From assembly GCA_026214975.1 (NCBI GenBank), contig CM047808.1:53236321-53300320 (forward strand): a DNA stretch of 64,000 nt, given 5' to 3'. Positions 11,750 through 23,099 of the stretch are shown one piece after another. The notes beneath the pieces were generated by a model. The model searched no databases. It saw nothing but the letters and a program-made list of their open reading frames with translations, and was not told the origin of the DNA. The translations under genes and the position numbers were made by a program. Within the stretch, counting starts at the first letter, position 1; every line of letters begins with the position of its first letter. Origin of the DNA: Gentiana macrophylla (lineage: Eukaryota; Streptophyta; Magnoliopsida; Gentianales; Gentianaceae).

Positions 11750-12810
11750 CAAGTGAAATTAAAATACTTGACCACCATAAACCAATACTAGCAAGAGGAC
11801 TAGGTCCATCGTAGTATAGCTATAGCGAATCAAGGTCGATCCCACAGGGAACCAATTGTGGGTCATTTTATAAATAATTAATTAAGCATGTCAAGCATAT
11901 AAAAATGGTCTATGACCAACTAAGGACAAGAAAAGATAAATTGACACGACTCGACACAACACAGATAAATACAACATAATTAACCTCCCTAATTATTATG
12001 TTATTGTTTGGATCTAGAAATTCTATATAATTAAGCTAGACTCAAAAACTATTAATCCGATTCGTATTTCTTTTGCGTGGGCGTGTGGATCCTTATAGAC
12101 GAGGAATCTGTACTGCCTCACGTCGTAATCCTAAATCTACATCATTTAACTAAGAAATAACAATCTCAAATGATAAATAATAATTGGGGAATTAATTATT
12201 AAAACTAAGAGAAAATAAATACAAGAACTTACATAATTGCAGAACTTGTAAAAACCACTCTGAGGAAAACTGAGGATTTTATTATAAACTGAGAAAAGTG
12301 TCTATGGTGTCTAAGGTGTGTTTTTGCTAATGAAATAGCACAAGTATATATAGGGGTTAAAAATAGAGTGAGGATAAGCATTAACCGATCTTAAATAGGT
12401 TTCCTAAATCCAAATGAAGTCTAAAACGCGTCAAGATAACTCTTGACTTCGCTGCCAGCGAGTCCCTGATCTTCGGATTGGCTCGCTGGCTCTTGTCATG
12501 CCTTACTCCTCTTTTCGCACTGAACCGATATTTATCTTCAATGCACTCCGAATTTTCTTCGATTTATCTTGAGATTTAATTCATCCATTTGTAATTATCC
12601 TCTAATTTATCTCAATCTACAAAATAAATATTTATTGCACAGTAAATCGTATTTAAATGATAAAAACGGATAAATACCAAATTATATTCTATTAATCACA
12701 TAACATTAAATAATCATTATACACATGCGATTTAACATAAAATATATATTATTAGGCTCGATTTAAGGATAATGTTGATGACTTTTACGGGTATATTTTG
12801 ACCGTCATCA
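11750..12810 (-). repeat. LARD1 3' LTR (Athila-group), minus strand
   Basis: Contains the group signature AATACTAGCAAGAGGACTAG near 11785 and GGTCGATCCCACAG. It ends CCGTCATCA at 12810, that is, TGATGACGG on the minus strand. The first 300 bp are closely repeated at 29875-30180. The low-coordinate boundary is uncertain by about 20 bp. Confidence 0.8.
12454..12490. repeat. Inverted repeat inside the LARD1 LTR
   Basis: Perfect 9-bp arms GCCAGCGAG (12454-12462) and CTCGCTGGC (12482-12490) separated by 19 nt. It is much more GC-rich than its AT-rich surroundings. Confidence 0.9.
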
Positions 12811-12847
12811 ACTACCCCAACTTAGACTTTGATCGTCCCGAACAAAG
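12811..12847 (-). promoter_or_regulatory. LARD1 3' polypurine tract with GGA-loop hairpin
   Basis: On the minus strand the hairpin has arms CTTTGTTCG and CGATCAAAG (8 of 9 paired) around a GGA loop (plus 12827-12847). It is followed by CTAAGTTGGGGTAGT and then the LTR start TGATGACGG. The layout matches 19536-19573 and 53087-53125. Confidence 0.8.
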
Positions 12848-14870
12848 CATCAATAAGTCATTCCCCAAGACAACATTTTCCATGGTCAGATCATACTTAC
12901 GTAAGAAACTCGAGTCAACTCATACCAGTCATGCTCATTAGGTATCCATTATTCACTACTCGCTATGAATCGAAGTGATGTGTGCATGTGCATTCAATTT
13001 TATATATTCGTGGCAAGATTGAAGTTTATGCTAACTTCGTAGTCTTAACCTACCAACATCAGCATTCCCACTTCTTAAGCCTCGCATGAGTAAAGACATG
13101 GTGCAATAAGCAAGAGCGTTATCTAAGAGGTTTTTGGACTTGGAGACCGAGAAAAATACTCGAAGCCTCTTAAAAGTTGAATTTTTTCTCACATTTTCAT
13201 ATTTTCAAGCATTAACACATCTCAAGAAAGAAACTTGCTTTAAAAGTAAATTATGCATTGCAAGAATCCCCTTTCACGGATTGGTCAATAGCATTGAATA
13301 TTACCACAAGCGCGAAGCTACTTTGGTAATGTTACTACAAGCCCAGTGTTTAACGCCTTGTTAAAACACAGATAAATCTCAAGCTTATTACTCCGCTTTA
13401 ATGGCCAGAAGATAAGAATACATTAGCAGATAAATATCAACACAAAGTCTACATAACCAATCATCTACGCAATGTACACATAATTTAAATCGATTATTAT
13501 GATTAGATGCGATAATAGTCGATTCAAAATTGAGTAATCGAACAATAAATAACTACTTGCAACAATCGGCATGAATATCCTTAAATTTACGTTCACATAA
13601 GTATAAAATGATCACGTACTCAGGCAACTTGGTTCCTTTCCTATCAATTCTTAGCTATGAACTCACAATTCTAAGGGTACGAGACAAATAATATGGCATT
13701 TATTCAATTTTTTCAATTTTTCTTAAATTTTCTACCGTACCGTTTCTTTTAATTTTTAATTATAGCACATCATAGCTAAGTCTCCTACCCCCCACTTAAA
13801 CATGTCATTGTCCCCAATGACAAAGAAAAAAATGAGAACGTAAGAAAAAGACTTAGCTCGGGAAATGGCTCTCAAGTAAGAAGCATAATATCGGAGTAGT
13901 CTAAGCACGTCGAGGAACTTCTAGGAATATAAGCAAACCGGAGATCGAACAAGAAGATCTATCGCTGCAAAATAAGTCTTCAACAAAGCTCGAAACTCGT
14001 TACAGCATTAGCTTATAAATAATAATCGAAAAAAGGGACAGTAAAAGGAATACATTAAACGTTAAACATTTATAAGTCCATAAAACGATTACATGTTTGA
14101 AACATTGAAATTATTAAACCCGACTTGTTTTTAGTACAACATTATGATGTAGAAAGCGACAATGGACTCGATACAAAGGAAAATATACTAAATAGAAAGA
14201 AAAATAAGCAAGCAACTAAAGATGGTAGTCTTCATCTATAACCTCCACCGCTTAAATATTCTTAAAACCGGGTGGGAAGACAAAGAGCAAAAAGCCTTAC
14301 CCATGTGGAAAAACACGAGGTGAATTTGGATTGACAGGTATTCAAACCAGTATGAAAGAGAAACTTGTTAAGGAATATGATTTGGTGTGACCTATTAGTA
14401 AAAGATAGGATCGAAAACTCGCAGACGCTTCAAGTTTTGAATGGATATCAACAACTTAGGAGATGTAGCTTCTCCTCGAAATTACTAATCACCCAATTTA
14501 TCACGTAGAAGGTCTCAACGTCATCAACAAGGTCTGATAGGTGTGATAGTATAGAACCAAACTCGTCATCTATAAATGCCGGCATAGGCGGAAAAGTGTA
14601 AAATTTAAAACTTCCGGTAGAAAGATAAGTTGAATTTTGATCGAACCAAAAAAAATTAAAATCGAGCTAGGGTCAGAGCTACACTTACCCCAGCTAGGAT
14701 CATGAAAACCAAAATGATAAAAGATAACCATTAAAAGTTAGCAATATTTCAAATTCCGCAACACAAAGGTATTTTGTAAATAAAAATGGAGGTTGAGAAT
14801 ATGATGGGTTTAGAAAAAGATATATAAGGATGGTAAGAAAAGATAAAGGGTGGGTAAGAAATTTTGATTA
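12848..14870 (-). mobile_element. LARD1 internal domain, non-coding
   Basis: Adjoins the LARD1 3' LTR and shares short blocks with the LARD2 interior, notably the hairpin plus purine cassette at 13781-13822. No gag or pol homology is readable in any frame. No 5' LTR or primer site is found to the right, so the element is truncated near 14.8 kb. Confidence 0.7.
13781..13822 (-). promoter_or_regulatory. Internal hairpin plus purine-tract cassette of LARD1
   Basis: On the minus strand, arms TGTCATTG and CAATGACA (8 bp, perfect) enclose a GGGA loop (13803-13822). They are followed by TTTAAGTGGGGGGTAGGAGA (13781-13800). The tract resembles the element's own 3' polypurine tract about 975 bp further downstream on that strand. 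Confidence 0.8.
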
Positions 14871-14880
14871 GGGTGGGTTG

Positions 14881-15075
14881 AAATTGGTTAATGTGCTTTT
14901 GAAGTTTGAGGTCTTGGCATATTTTCATTCCTTCTTGTTGAATAATGCTAACTAGTTGTCCATATGTATATTGATCGTATGGAATAATTTGTTTACCTGA
15001 ATTTTTGCAAATTCTATTCTTGACTTCTCCTAACAAGGTTGATAGTCCTGCTAAAAAATTTTCTTTCCAAAAAGG
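14881..15075 (-). pseudogene. Endogenous pararetrovirus relic, coat-protein-like fragment
   Basis: About 65 codons on the minus strand read PFWKENFLAGLS, then LLGEVKNRI, IIPYDQYTYGQL and GMKICQDLKLQK. This pattern resembles the conserved segment before the zinc knuckle of the Caulimoviridae capsid protein as found in integrated plant copies. Homology stops abruptly on both sides, and no movement protein, protease or RT is present nearby. It is an isolated, inactive fragment. A capsid-like gag of an unusual retroelement is a weaker alternative. Confidence 0.6.
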
Positions 15076-15195
15076 TTGAGTGTGTTACAGGTAACTCTTT
15101 TGGCATCTACAATTTGGTTTCTTTTTTTTTCAGGGTATTGGTGGATAATCCTCGTCTTCTTCGTCAATGTTGACTGATGCTGTGGAGCGGATAGG

Positions 15196-15255
15196 TGTAT
15201 ATATATATATATATATATGTGGAGCTAATAGGTGTATATATATATATATATATAT
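15196..15255. repeat. Duplicated unit with (TA)n
   Basis: The words GGAGC-GGATAGGTG and GGAGCTAATAGGTG each precede a run of about 10 TA repeats, a small tandem duplication. Confidence 0.85.
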
Positions 15256-15395
15256 GAGAACCCGATACGATTGAGTTTTATACCTCCCGCATTTTTCGGG
15301 TTAGGAAAAATCACAAAATATCGCGATCAGGAAATTGTTAGGCTGGGGATTATTCGGGACGGGTCAGAATTATCGGAAAATTTACCACCCCTACT

Positions 15396-16840
15396 GTCAA
15401 TGGCCAGAAATTGGTAATAACGGCTGATTTACTCAACAAGCACTTCCAAATTTCTAAAAATGCCCCCATAAGATTGGATAATATGGTGATGGATACTGAT
15501 GCTTTCTAGATGGAGATTGGGAAGGATGCTACCACAGAAAACAAGAAATTCAATTGTTTAAGAATGGATTTAAGAAAACCGTTTGATGAATTTAGCCATT
15601 TGATTGGAAAATGCATTAAAGGATAACTGGGAGCACTGAATGCCATGGCAAAGGCAGGAACCAAACTAATGGCCATAATCCATGATGGATACTTATATGA
15701 AACAACCAAAAGGTGCACAGACAGGATCAGGCCAGAAAAGAAAGCTACCTGAAGCCAGTAGTTCTAGTTTTAGACCAAGAACAAGATTTAGCACAAAAGA
15801 AACCAATCAGAGAGATGTGCAAAGAGATGCTGAAACACCTCTTGTAATTATTGATGATGCAGAAACTGTCAAAGATGAAGAGACAAGGGTAGAAGATGAA
15901 GATGGTGATGGTATTGAAGAAAGTTGTGCTGCACCAGATGCAGCAGATGATTATGACATAATAGTTGGTGAGGTAATGCAGCAGACTGCAGTAGCACAGC
16001 AGAGACAACAAAGTAGATCAGCTGACGGCACTCAACCAACAGTAGCCAGCAGAGTCCCAACAACTGAGATACTAGAACCATCAACTAAGGGAATTAAACA
16101 ACACCCAGTTTATAGCACATACAAAGATGTAGTCAGAAGAAATATCCCAGACTCTGGATTAGCTGCAGCAACACCTACATAGAGCATTCCCAGAATAGAG
16201 CAAGGGGAATGCAAGACAATCCATAATCTACTCCACCGTTGCAACAAACATCAACTCAACAACCTGAGTCAGCACCAGCACCAACACAGGTTCCTTTTGG
16301 TATTTCAGACACCACATTTCAATAAGCTGTAGACTCAATGGTTGAAGAATTGGAGAAGCAGGCTCTTTGTCTTAAAGATCTCTAAACTGCACTCAAGGAT
16401 GAAAGCAATTCACTGCAGAACATATTTGAGGCAGTGTCTACATATATTGAGATGTAAAATGATGTCATCAAGAAACAGACACATCTTATCACAACCAAAT
16501 ACAGAAGAATCAAACATGTTTCTGATGAATTGATGAATCTTGCAACAACAATTGAGAACAAGCTTAATCCCATGACAGAGAGATTGGACCAGCATGATAA
16601 GAGATTTCAAATGATTGAACACAATCTAGACATTTATGAGATGAGAAAGTAGACTGACATCATCTCTCGCAAGGCTGAAGCCACACACAAAATTTTGCAG
16701 AAACAATATGATGCTCCCACAAAGGGGGAAAGTAGTAAGCTTGAAAGTTCAAGAAATTCTAAAAGATCAAAAGAGACAAGGAAAGACTAAAAGAAGTTCA
16801 AGAATGTCTGAAAGATCAAAAGAGACAAGGGAAGGCATAA
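15396..16840 (+). pseudogene. Extra ORF (envelope position) of a SIRE-like Copia element, decayed
   Basis: A plus-strand protein can be followed through several frames upstream of the LTR at 17007. It begins VNGQKLVITADLLNKHFQ, then an open 166-codon stretch (15682-16182) with a Lys/Arg/Ser-rich part followed by a strongly acidic part. A C-terminal heptad-like region (16338-16660; ELEKQALCLKDL, LMNLATTIENKL, LDQHDKRFQMIEHNL) predicts a coiled coil. Position between pol and the 3' LTR, and the coiled coil, fit the additional ORF of SIRE/Maximus elements. No upstream pol remains. Function of such ORFs is unproven. Confidence 0.6.
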
Positions 16841-17006
16841 ATTATGTGTGTAATAGTTTTCCTTTTCTGTTATTTTGACTTTTGAATACCTTTTGCCCAT
16901 TATAGATGAATAAAAGAAATCTGAATTTGATCTTGTTTATCATATGAAATATTTTTACTTATGTTCAGGCTTATAAAGGTTTTGGCTTCATAAAAAAAGT
17001 TGAAAT

Positions 17007-18396
17007 TGTTCAAAATATTTTATAGTTTTGATGATGGACATGTTGGCTATTATTACAAGCCTGAAATAAGTTAGAATTGATTGTATATGCTTTACATAGA
17101 AGTCTGACAAATTATGTAAGTTCAGTCAGACAAGCACTGTACTAGTCTAGTAGACCACCTCAGTAAGAAAACAAGACCAGCAAAGTGAAGCCAAGGCACC
17201 AGCATACTGAAGTGAAGACCTATGGAATGAATTACACCCATTGAAGTCTGTGATGACCTTGGGTAATTCTAAGATATATTAGATGTGATGAAACTCAATT
17301 TTCTATAATATGGTGTACTTGATCTCACATAAAACTAAGGATCACTGAAGTAAATGTCTATCAGCTGATGAACAACATCAGAGAAAGAAAAGCAGAGTAG
17401 ATATCAAGCGGCCGAGTAAAGCAGTCACTTGACCGGTAATGTAAGCGGCAAAGCAGTCAAGTGAAGTAGTCACTTAGCGATGAAGTAAAGAAGAAGCGAC
17501 TAAGTGAAGTAAGCCCACGATACTTAATAAAGCGTGGAAACAAAATTTTTAATGCAGAAGCAATCAATGTCGGATTTTATGATGAACATTTGATTAAAAT
17601 CCGGATCACTGAAATCATGGAGGATTTATTCCAGACAGAATCAAGGAATATTCAGAGCGTTAAATAGCCAACGGACGAAATTTCAAAATCAAGGGATTTA
17701 CGGCAATAAATAGAAGGCATTGACAGAGAGGAACCACAACAAGTTTATTCAGAATTTCAATATGCTAAAATTCTGTCAAATTAACAAGTCATCATTCTGA
17801 TCTTCAAAGTAATATCTAGAAAAGGTTGATCTCTAAAAAACAGAACAAACAGCGATATCAAGACTGAGATTAATCAAACTTGTGAATTCTCAAATTCACA
17901 TCAGCATTAAGGATCTACCTCTAGCATTTGAATCAGATGAATATGAGAATGAGTTGTTATCATTGTAATAAGCTCCTGAAAGATTTGTTCTCAAGGAGCA
18001 TTGGGAAAGAGACTGAGTCACTAAAGCTTTTGTAGCCAGGGAGTGATAGTCTTTATATTGTGAAATTTGTGTAGCCAAGGCCAATCACACTATTGTAGTG
18101 GTGAAAACAATAGTGAGTTCCTCCAATGATCACAGGAGAAGAGTGGTTTAAGGGATTACACCACCGTGACCACTATAAGTCTTTGTTTCATTTACTTTAA
18201 GCACTTTACTTTCAGTACTTACATTCTGCGATTTATATATTTGTGTGAGATTGTTTAATTACTTTGAAACAACTATTTAGAAGGGTTTTAATTCCGCTGC
18301 ACAAAGGTTTTTCATCAAGAAAAGTTTTTGAAACTCAAATATAGTCATTCACAACCCCCCATCTGACTATATTATCACCCTTCTCTGGGACCAACA
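17007..18396 (+). repeat. SIRE-like Copia LTR, plus strand
   Basis: Starts TGTTCAAAATATTTTATAG and ends GGGACCAACA, matching in layout the LTR at 61896-63585 (GTCTGTGATGACCT, TGGTGTACT, ATTCCGCTGCA, TCACAGGAGAAGAGTGG, ATTACACCACC). It is 1390 bp long and follows the extra ORF directly, so it is the 3' LTR of a 5'-truncated element. Confidence 0.8.
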
Positions 18397-18785
18397 TTCA
18401 TGAAGTAAGGTTTACATATATAGTCGATTACCGATCGAGTGTAAGTCGCTTAATACTAGCAAGAGGACTAGGTCAATCATAGTATATGAAGGGTGAGTCA
18501 AGGTCGATCCCATAGAGACTATTATTTAATAACGCTGAACACATCCACAATTCATAGGTCAACCGGATAGGGGTAGCCATTGACCAACATAAAAAGCGAT
18601 AAATAAAAGAGATGCAAATAACCCATGCTCAATCAGGTATTGAAAAGACACTAACCAAGATATTCATAATTAATCTCCCTATAATCCATATATGATCCAT
18701 ATTGGTAACTAAGCTACGGGTGCAATCTCTTAACTCTATCTACTTCTATTGTAAGGACATCAGACAATCTTTGTGCAACTAACCT

Positions 18786-18860
18786 CATTTGTTGGTTGTA
18801 TTAGCCACATTTGTTGGTTGTATTAGCCTCATTTGTTGGTTGTATTAACCTCATTTGGAG
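18786..18860. repeat. Short tandem repeat in the LTR, about 24 bp, 3 copies
   Basis: CATTTGTTGGTTGTATTAGC and close variants occur three times in a row at the place where this LTR is deleted relative to its partner. This suggests a slippage or deletion junction. Confidence 0.8.
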
Positions 18861-18973
18861 CACTCTATGGCCTTATATATGTGAATAAACCGACTTAGGG
18901 TGAAGCTTAATCCTTGGAGGACAAGACAATGCATTTCTAGAAGATTCTGGGGCTCCATTAATCTGGGGCCACT

Positions 18974-18987
18974 CTCGATTAATCGAG
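18974..18987. repeat. Palindrome CTCGATTAATCGAG
   Basis: Perfect 14-bp palindrome in the 3' LTR of LARD2. The same palindrome is at 24199-24212 in the 5' LTR, preceded by an imperfect copy (TTGATTAATCGGGG). Confidence 0.9.
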
Positions 18988-19535
18988 GGTATTTTTGTCC
19001 TTTTTCTTCTACCGACTTAACTTGGATGTTCTGGAATACCCTAGGCCCACCTTTGGTATTTGGACCATAAGTTGGCCTACGTAACTCCGATCTGGGTGAT
19101 TCAAAGTGAGATGGAATCCTCATTTCAAGCCCCACAATGATCATTAAGAAATGCAAGCCCAATTCGTCTTGTAAGGCTTTGGAAATGGAGTTCCAGTATC
19201 ACCAATCAAATTCTCAGGGTCCAATCTCCGCTCGAAACACTTCAACCTTCAGCTCTGTTCAGTTCTCTATCGATTGACTCTTATACTCAGCCCAAATGAC
19301 GCTCCATATACTCGTTCATCTGTCACTAAAACCATAGAACACATTGTAGCTTCCATTTATGGCAAATAACACATAAAATACACGGTTAATACGCATAATA
19401 CCAATTTTGTCACCCCGGACGTGGCTTAATCATATTTAGCTAATTAACCCATTATTTCATACATATTATTACCATTGAGAACACAAATCCGGGGTCGATT
19501 GATGGTAAAATATGATTCCAAGTTCACCGTCATCA

Positions 19536-19573
19536 ACTACCCCCCACATAGCTTTTGATCGTTCCGAGCAAAA
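19536..19573 (-). promoter_or_regulatory. LARD2 3' polypurine tract with hairpin
   Basis: On the minus strand, arms TTTTGCTCG and CGATCAAAA (8 of 9 paired) enclose a GAA loop (19553-19573). GCTATGTGGGGGGTAGT follows, then the LTR start TGATGACGG. Confidence 0.85.
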
Positions 19574-20070
19574 ACCAAATCAAACAAACCTCATAAACAA
19601 TTACAAACTAATTAAGAACAGACTCATTCAAGAATGATAAATAAGATAATGGTCAACACATATCCATCAGTAATCCATTAGTAGAACTGACGTGTGTGTG
19701 CAATAACTCTCAAACAACAGTGACACAGACAGAATCACATTATATCAATAAATATTTCAGGCAAAACATCTATTATGAACAAATCCATAAGTTCCCCATT
19801 AATCATCACTTACCAATACATCAATGTGTCGTGTGATAAATCTTTTGTGATAGTGCATTCAAGAAAAAATGAAGTTATAGAGACCCCACAATCCTTACAT
19901 ATCAACGTGCACACTCGCGCCTCTTGCCATCAAACTCAGGCAAACAACATTAAACCTTACTTGGGTCGGGCGAACTTGGGGACCGAGTATTACTCATAGG
20001 TCCACGTTTGTTTTATTTTTTTGTGAGGGTCGTGCCATTTTCGCTATGAGTTCGCTTACTCCATTGCCTT

Positions 20071-20073
<3 letters not shown>

Positions 20074-20151
<78 letters not shown>
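20074..20151. repeat. (TA)n microsatellite
   Basis: About 39 TA units inside the LARD2 interior. Open frames across it encode only Tyr-Ile runs. Confidence 0.95.
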
Positions 20152-20161
<10 letters not shown>

Positions 20162-20408
20162 ATTTTCTCTCCTTTTTTTTTTCTTTTTGGGCATATTTAT
20201 CACTCTTTTTTTGTCTCTCACTCGCAAGGCCGTTTTGTCCCGGTTTACCTTGTTTGTCATTAAATTTGCTACCATCCTCCTACAACAATTGGTTAAAGTA
20301 TATCCACCGACAAATATCGATTCCCGGTCTAGGATAACTCTTCATCTCATCTAAATACTTCTCACTCAGATTGCGTGCTAAAAAATTGAATGCAATGGTA
20401 AAATAATA

Positions 20409-20682
20409 CTCCCTCCGTCCTAATTTGTTTGAGAAACTTTGGAACTCACAATATTTAAGGAGACATCAATTAATGAGTTATCTGGTCATTTAAAACTTGA
20501 CTAATTTACTTTTTTATCTTTTATATGTAGCATTATTTTCACAATATTTAATGAGACATCAATTAATGAGTTGAGGTAACTTTGGAAATTAAAGCCAAAA
20601 CTTTAAATCTATTTAGAGTTATGGGACTTATTTTGGGACAACCAAAAAAGGAATAAGTATCAACAAATTGGGACGGAGGGAG
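20409..20682. mobile_element. Stowaway MITE
   Basis: Terminal inverted repeats begin CTCCCTCCGTCC at 20409 and end GGACGGAGGGAG at 20682. They stay complementary for about 23 bp. TA target duplications lie at 20407-20408 and 20683-20684. Length 274 bp and the CTCCCTCCGT terminus are diagnostic of Stowaway. It has no coding capacity and would be mobilised by a Tc1/mariner-type transposase. Confidence 0.96.
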
Positions 20683-20995
20683 TAATTAATAAATCACTAC
20701 TTCATGCAACATAGCACATACTCATTCTTCCATACTAAATTGAATAATGCGTCCTCTATACTACATACTGAAGAAGTGAGTTATACGTGCTTAAGAAGGT
20801 CGATTCCACAACAAGATAGATGATTAATAAACCACTACTTCAAATAGTTGACAAACCCCTTATTCATCATTAATGAATTAAGTATGTAATTAATAAATTT
20901 CAACGATTTAAGATTTTTATTTCATTCAATTCAAAAAATTGAAATCCATAAAAGTAATTGTAAGTGTGTCCCAATTTTTCAAACTATCTGTTATG

Positions 20996-21037
20996 CCTAC
21001 CCCCCCTCACTTTAAAACTCAACATTGTCCACAATGT
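20996..21037 (-). promoter_or_regulatory. Internal hairpin plus purine-tract cassette of LARD2
   Basis: On the minus strand, arms ACATTG and CAATGT enclose a TGGA loop (21022-21037). TTTAAAGTGAGGGGGGTAGG follows at 20996-21015. This matches the cassette of LARD1 and of the Athila element. It lies about 1.46 kb from the 3' polypurine tract, or about 1.1 kb if the MITE and TA tract are discounted. Confidence 0.8.
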
Positions 21038-21572
21038 GAAAAGTAAAGCAAAAATATTAGGAGGAAGAAGAACACTTAGCTTTGGAAAATAGAAGAACTC
21101 GGCTAACTGTCTGAAGCAAATCATATCATTGAACTGGAACCAAAGTTGTCTTCTCCAAAGGACTAATCTACACTAGGTCAGCTAATACAAACAATTCTTG
21201 CACAAAGGTCATTAGTACCGCGAGACGCGAATAAGTAACAAAATTGTTATGTCATGTGGCAGTAAAAATCACAACTAAAAAGAATAAGTGCAAAAAAAGA
21301 ATTTTAAGCCAATACATAACAACTTTATTACTTAAACACAACAAAACAATTATAAGACTCCAAATAAAAATAAAAAACACAAGACTTGAAATAATAACTG
21401 AATAATCATGCGAAGTAAAAATAAACTCCCGCACATCCTTTGCTCAACAGCCTTAGGAACATGGCAATGAAAAAAAACCTTCACAATTTTATTCATTTAT
21501 CGAAAAGAAAAGAAAATTAACAAAAAAGGTTAACTATAAATTAATGGTTATGCCTAACAATTAAATAAATAG

Positions 21573-21590
21573 TCACCAGAAACGGCACCA
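21573..21590 (-). other. Primer binding site, decayed tRNA-Asp type
   Basis: The minus strand reads TTTTTGGTGCCGTTTCTGG just inside the 5' LTR end (GCGATCA, then AG). It differs at a few bases from the intact Asp-type site TGGCGCCGTTGCCGGGGA at 41810. One difference is C-to-T at a CG, as expected of methylated DNA decay. Confidence 0.85.
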
Positions 21591-22660
21591 AAAACTTGAT
21601 CGCGTGTAAGTCGCTTAATACTAGCAAGAGGACTAGGTCAATCGTAGTATAGCAAGGGCGAGTCAAGGTCGATCCCACAAATACTAGTATTTAATAATGC
21701 TAAACACAACCACAATTCATAGGTCAAACAGATAGGGGTGGTCATTGACCAACATAAAGAAACAGTAAATAAAAAAGATGCAAATAACCCATGGTCAATC
21801 ATGTATTGAAAAAAAACTAACCAAGCTATTCATAATTAATCTCCCCTTAATCATTATCTGAACCGTATTGGTAATTAAGCTACGGGTGCAATCTCCTAAG
21901 CCAACCTACTTCCATTGTAAGGACATCGGACAATCTATGTGCAACTAACCTCCTTTGTTGGTTGTATTAGCCCACACACAATAAGTTTTAGAGATGCCGG
22001 CACGAGACCGAAAACCTACCTAAGCAGCTATCGACAATGACTAGCACATTTCTAAGGATCCATCAAGATATGTCATAATTAACACTTCACTAACAATCAT
22101 TCATGTTTATTTATGATATACGAATATTAGATTGGCCAGACCTAATTAATCGTTTTTATTAATCCTGTCGATCAACTTTGCTGACACGGAATCACAGAAT
22201 TAGGATTTACTAGGTATTCAGATCTAGTGATGAAGATCGTCGCAGATATGAAAAGCGCAACCCATAATTCTACGTATAATATGAACGAATCGAATAATAA
22301 AGATTAAGGTTCATTTAATTAATTCATAGTTCTTTAGATGCACGCGAAATTTATAACGCTCTAAATGGTACCAATAATTATACCTATATTCACCCCGAAT
22401 TCTGCTCAAGAGAGGGTAGATAGGCTCGTTATTGCTTAGAATATGTGTTAAATGCTATGTGATTGTTTCCTGGATCGTAATTCTGCATCTATGCTATTTT
22501 CCCGATGTTTTGGTACTGTTTTGTCTCGTTTTGTGTGTTTTTATAGGATGTACCAATTCGGAGCATTGGAGAAGCGGATCTGGACCAAAAGGAATACATT
22601 CAATTTGAGTGATTGAAGTCCAGAAAACTCTTTGAAGAAAAAGAAGAATAGAAGGCCCGG

Positions 22661-22674
22661 TAACCCGAGGGTTA
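22661..22674. repeat. Palindrome module of the solo LTR, copy 1
   Basis: TAACCC and GGGTTA arms separated by GA, embedded between two CCCGGTAA-type words (22656 and 22677). Confidence 0.85.
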
Positions 22675-23099
22675 GGCCCGGTAAACCGGTGACTTATTCA
22701 ACACGAAATTCATTCTGTCGCATTGTCTAAGTCGGTTAGGGTTTTAGAGAGTCTTAAGTCGGTCATTGTATACATATAAGGCGCAATTACAGATTATTGT
22801 ATAACTTTTGATTAATATTACAAATACAAAATATATTATTATGCAATAAAGTTTTCTTGAGCTTTGGAGAGTTGTTTTTGGTTTCCACCCTTCTCCCATC
22901 ATCTCTAGCTTGAGTAGATCGAGCTAGATCCCCATTGTTAAAGTTATGAAGCTTTGAACATTCCTTTATTGTCTTCAATAGGGTAGATCTATTCGTATTT
23001 ATGTGTTTTAGTTAATATGCATGTTCAACAACCCCCTAATTTACTTATTTTACTCGTACTGAGCAATGTAGATTCAGAAACTAAGAAAAGCCGCCCCTG

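Larger units (their letters stand above)
18432..19535 (-). repeat. LARD2 3' LTR
   Basis: Aligns with 21597-24730 from the signature AATACTAGCAAGAGGACTAG to the end GTCATCA. Relative to that copy it lacks the sequence corresponding to about 21970-24060, so the two LTRs differ by a large deletion as well as by the nested insertion. Confidence 0.9.

Noticed and set aside
13134..13364. Open frame of 76 codons inside LARD1
   Set aside because: No homology, no conserved counterpart in the LARD2 interior, and ordinary AT-rich composition.
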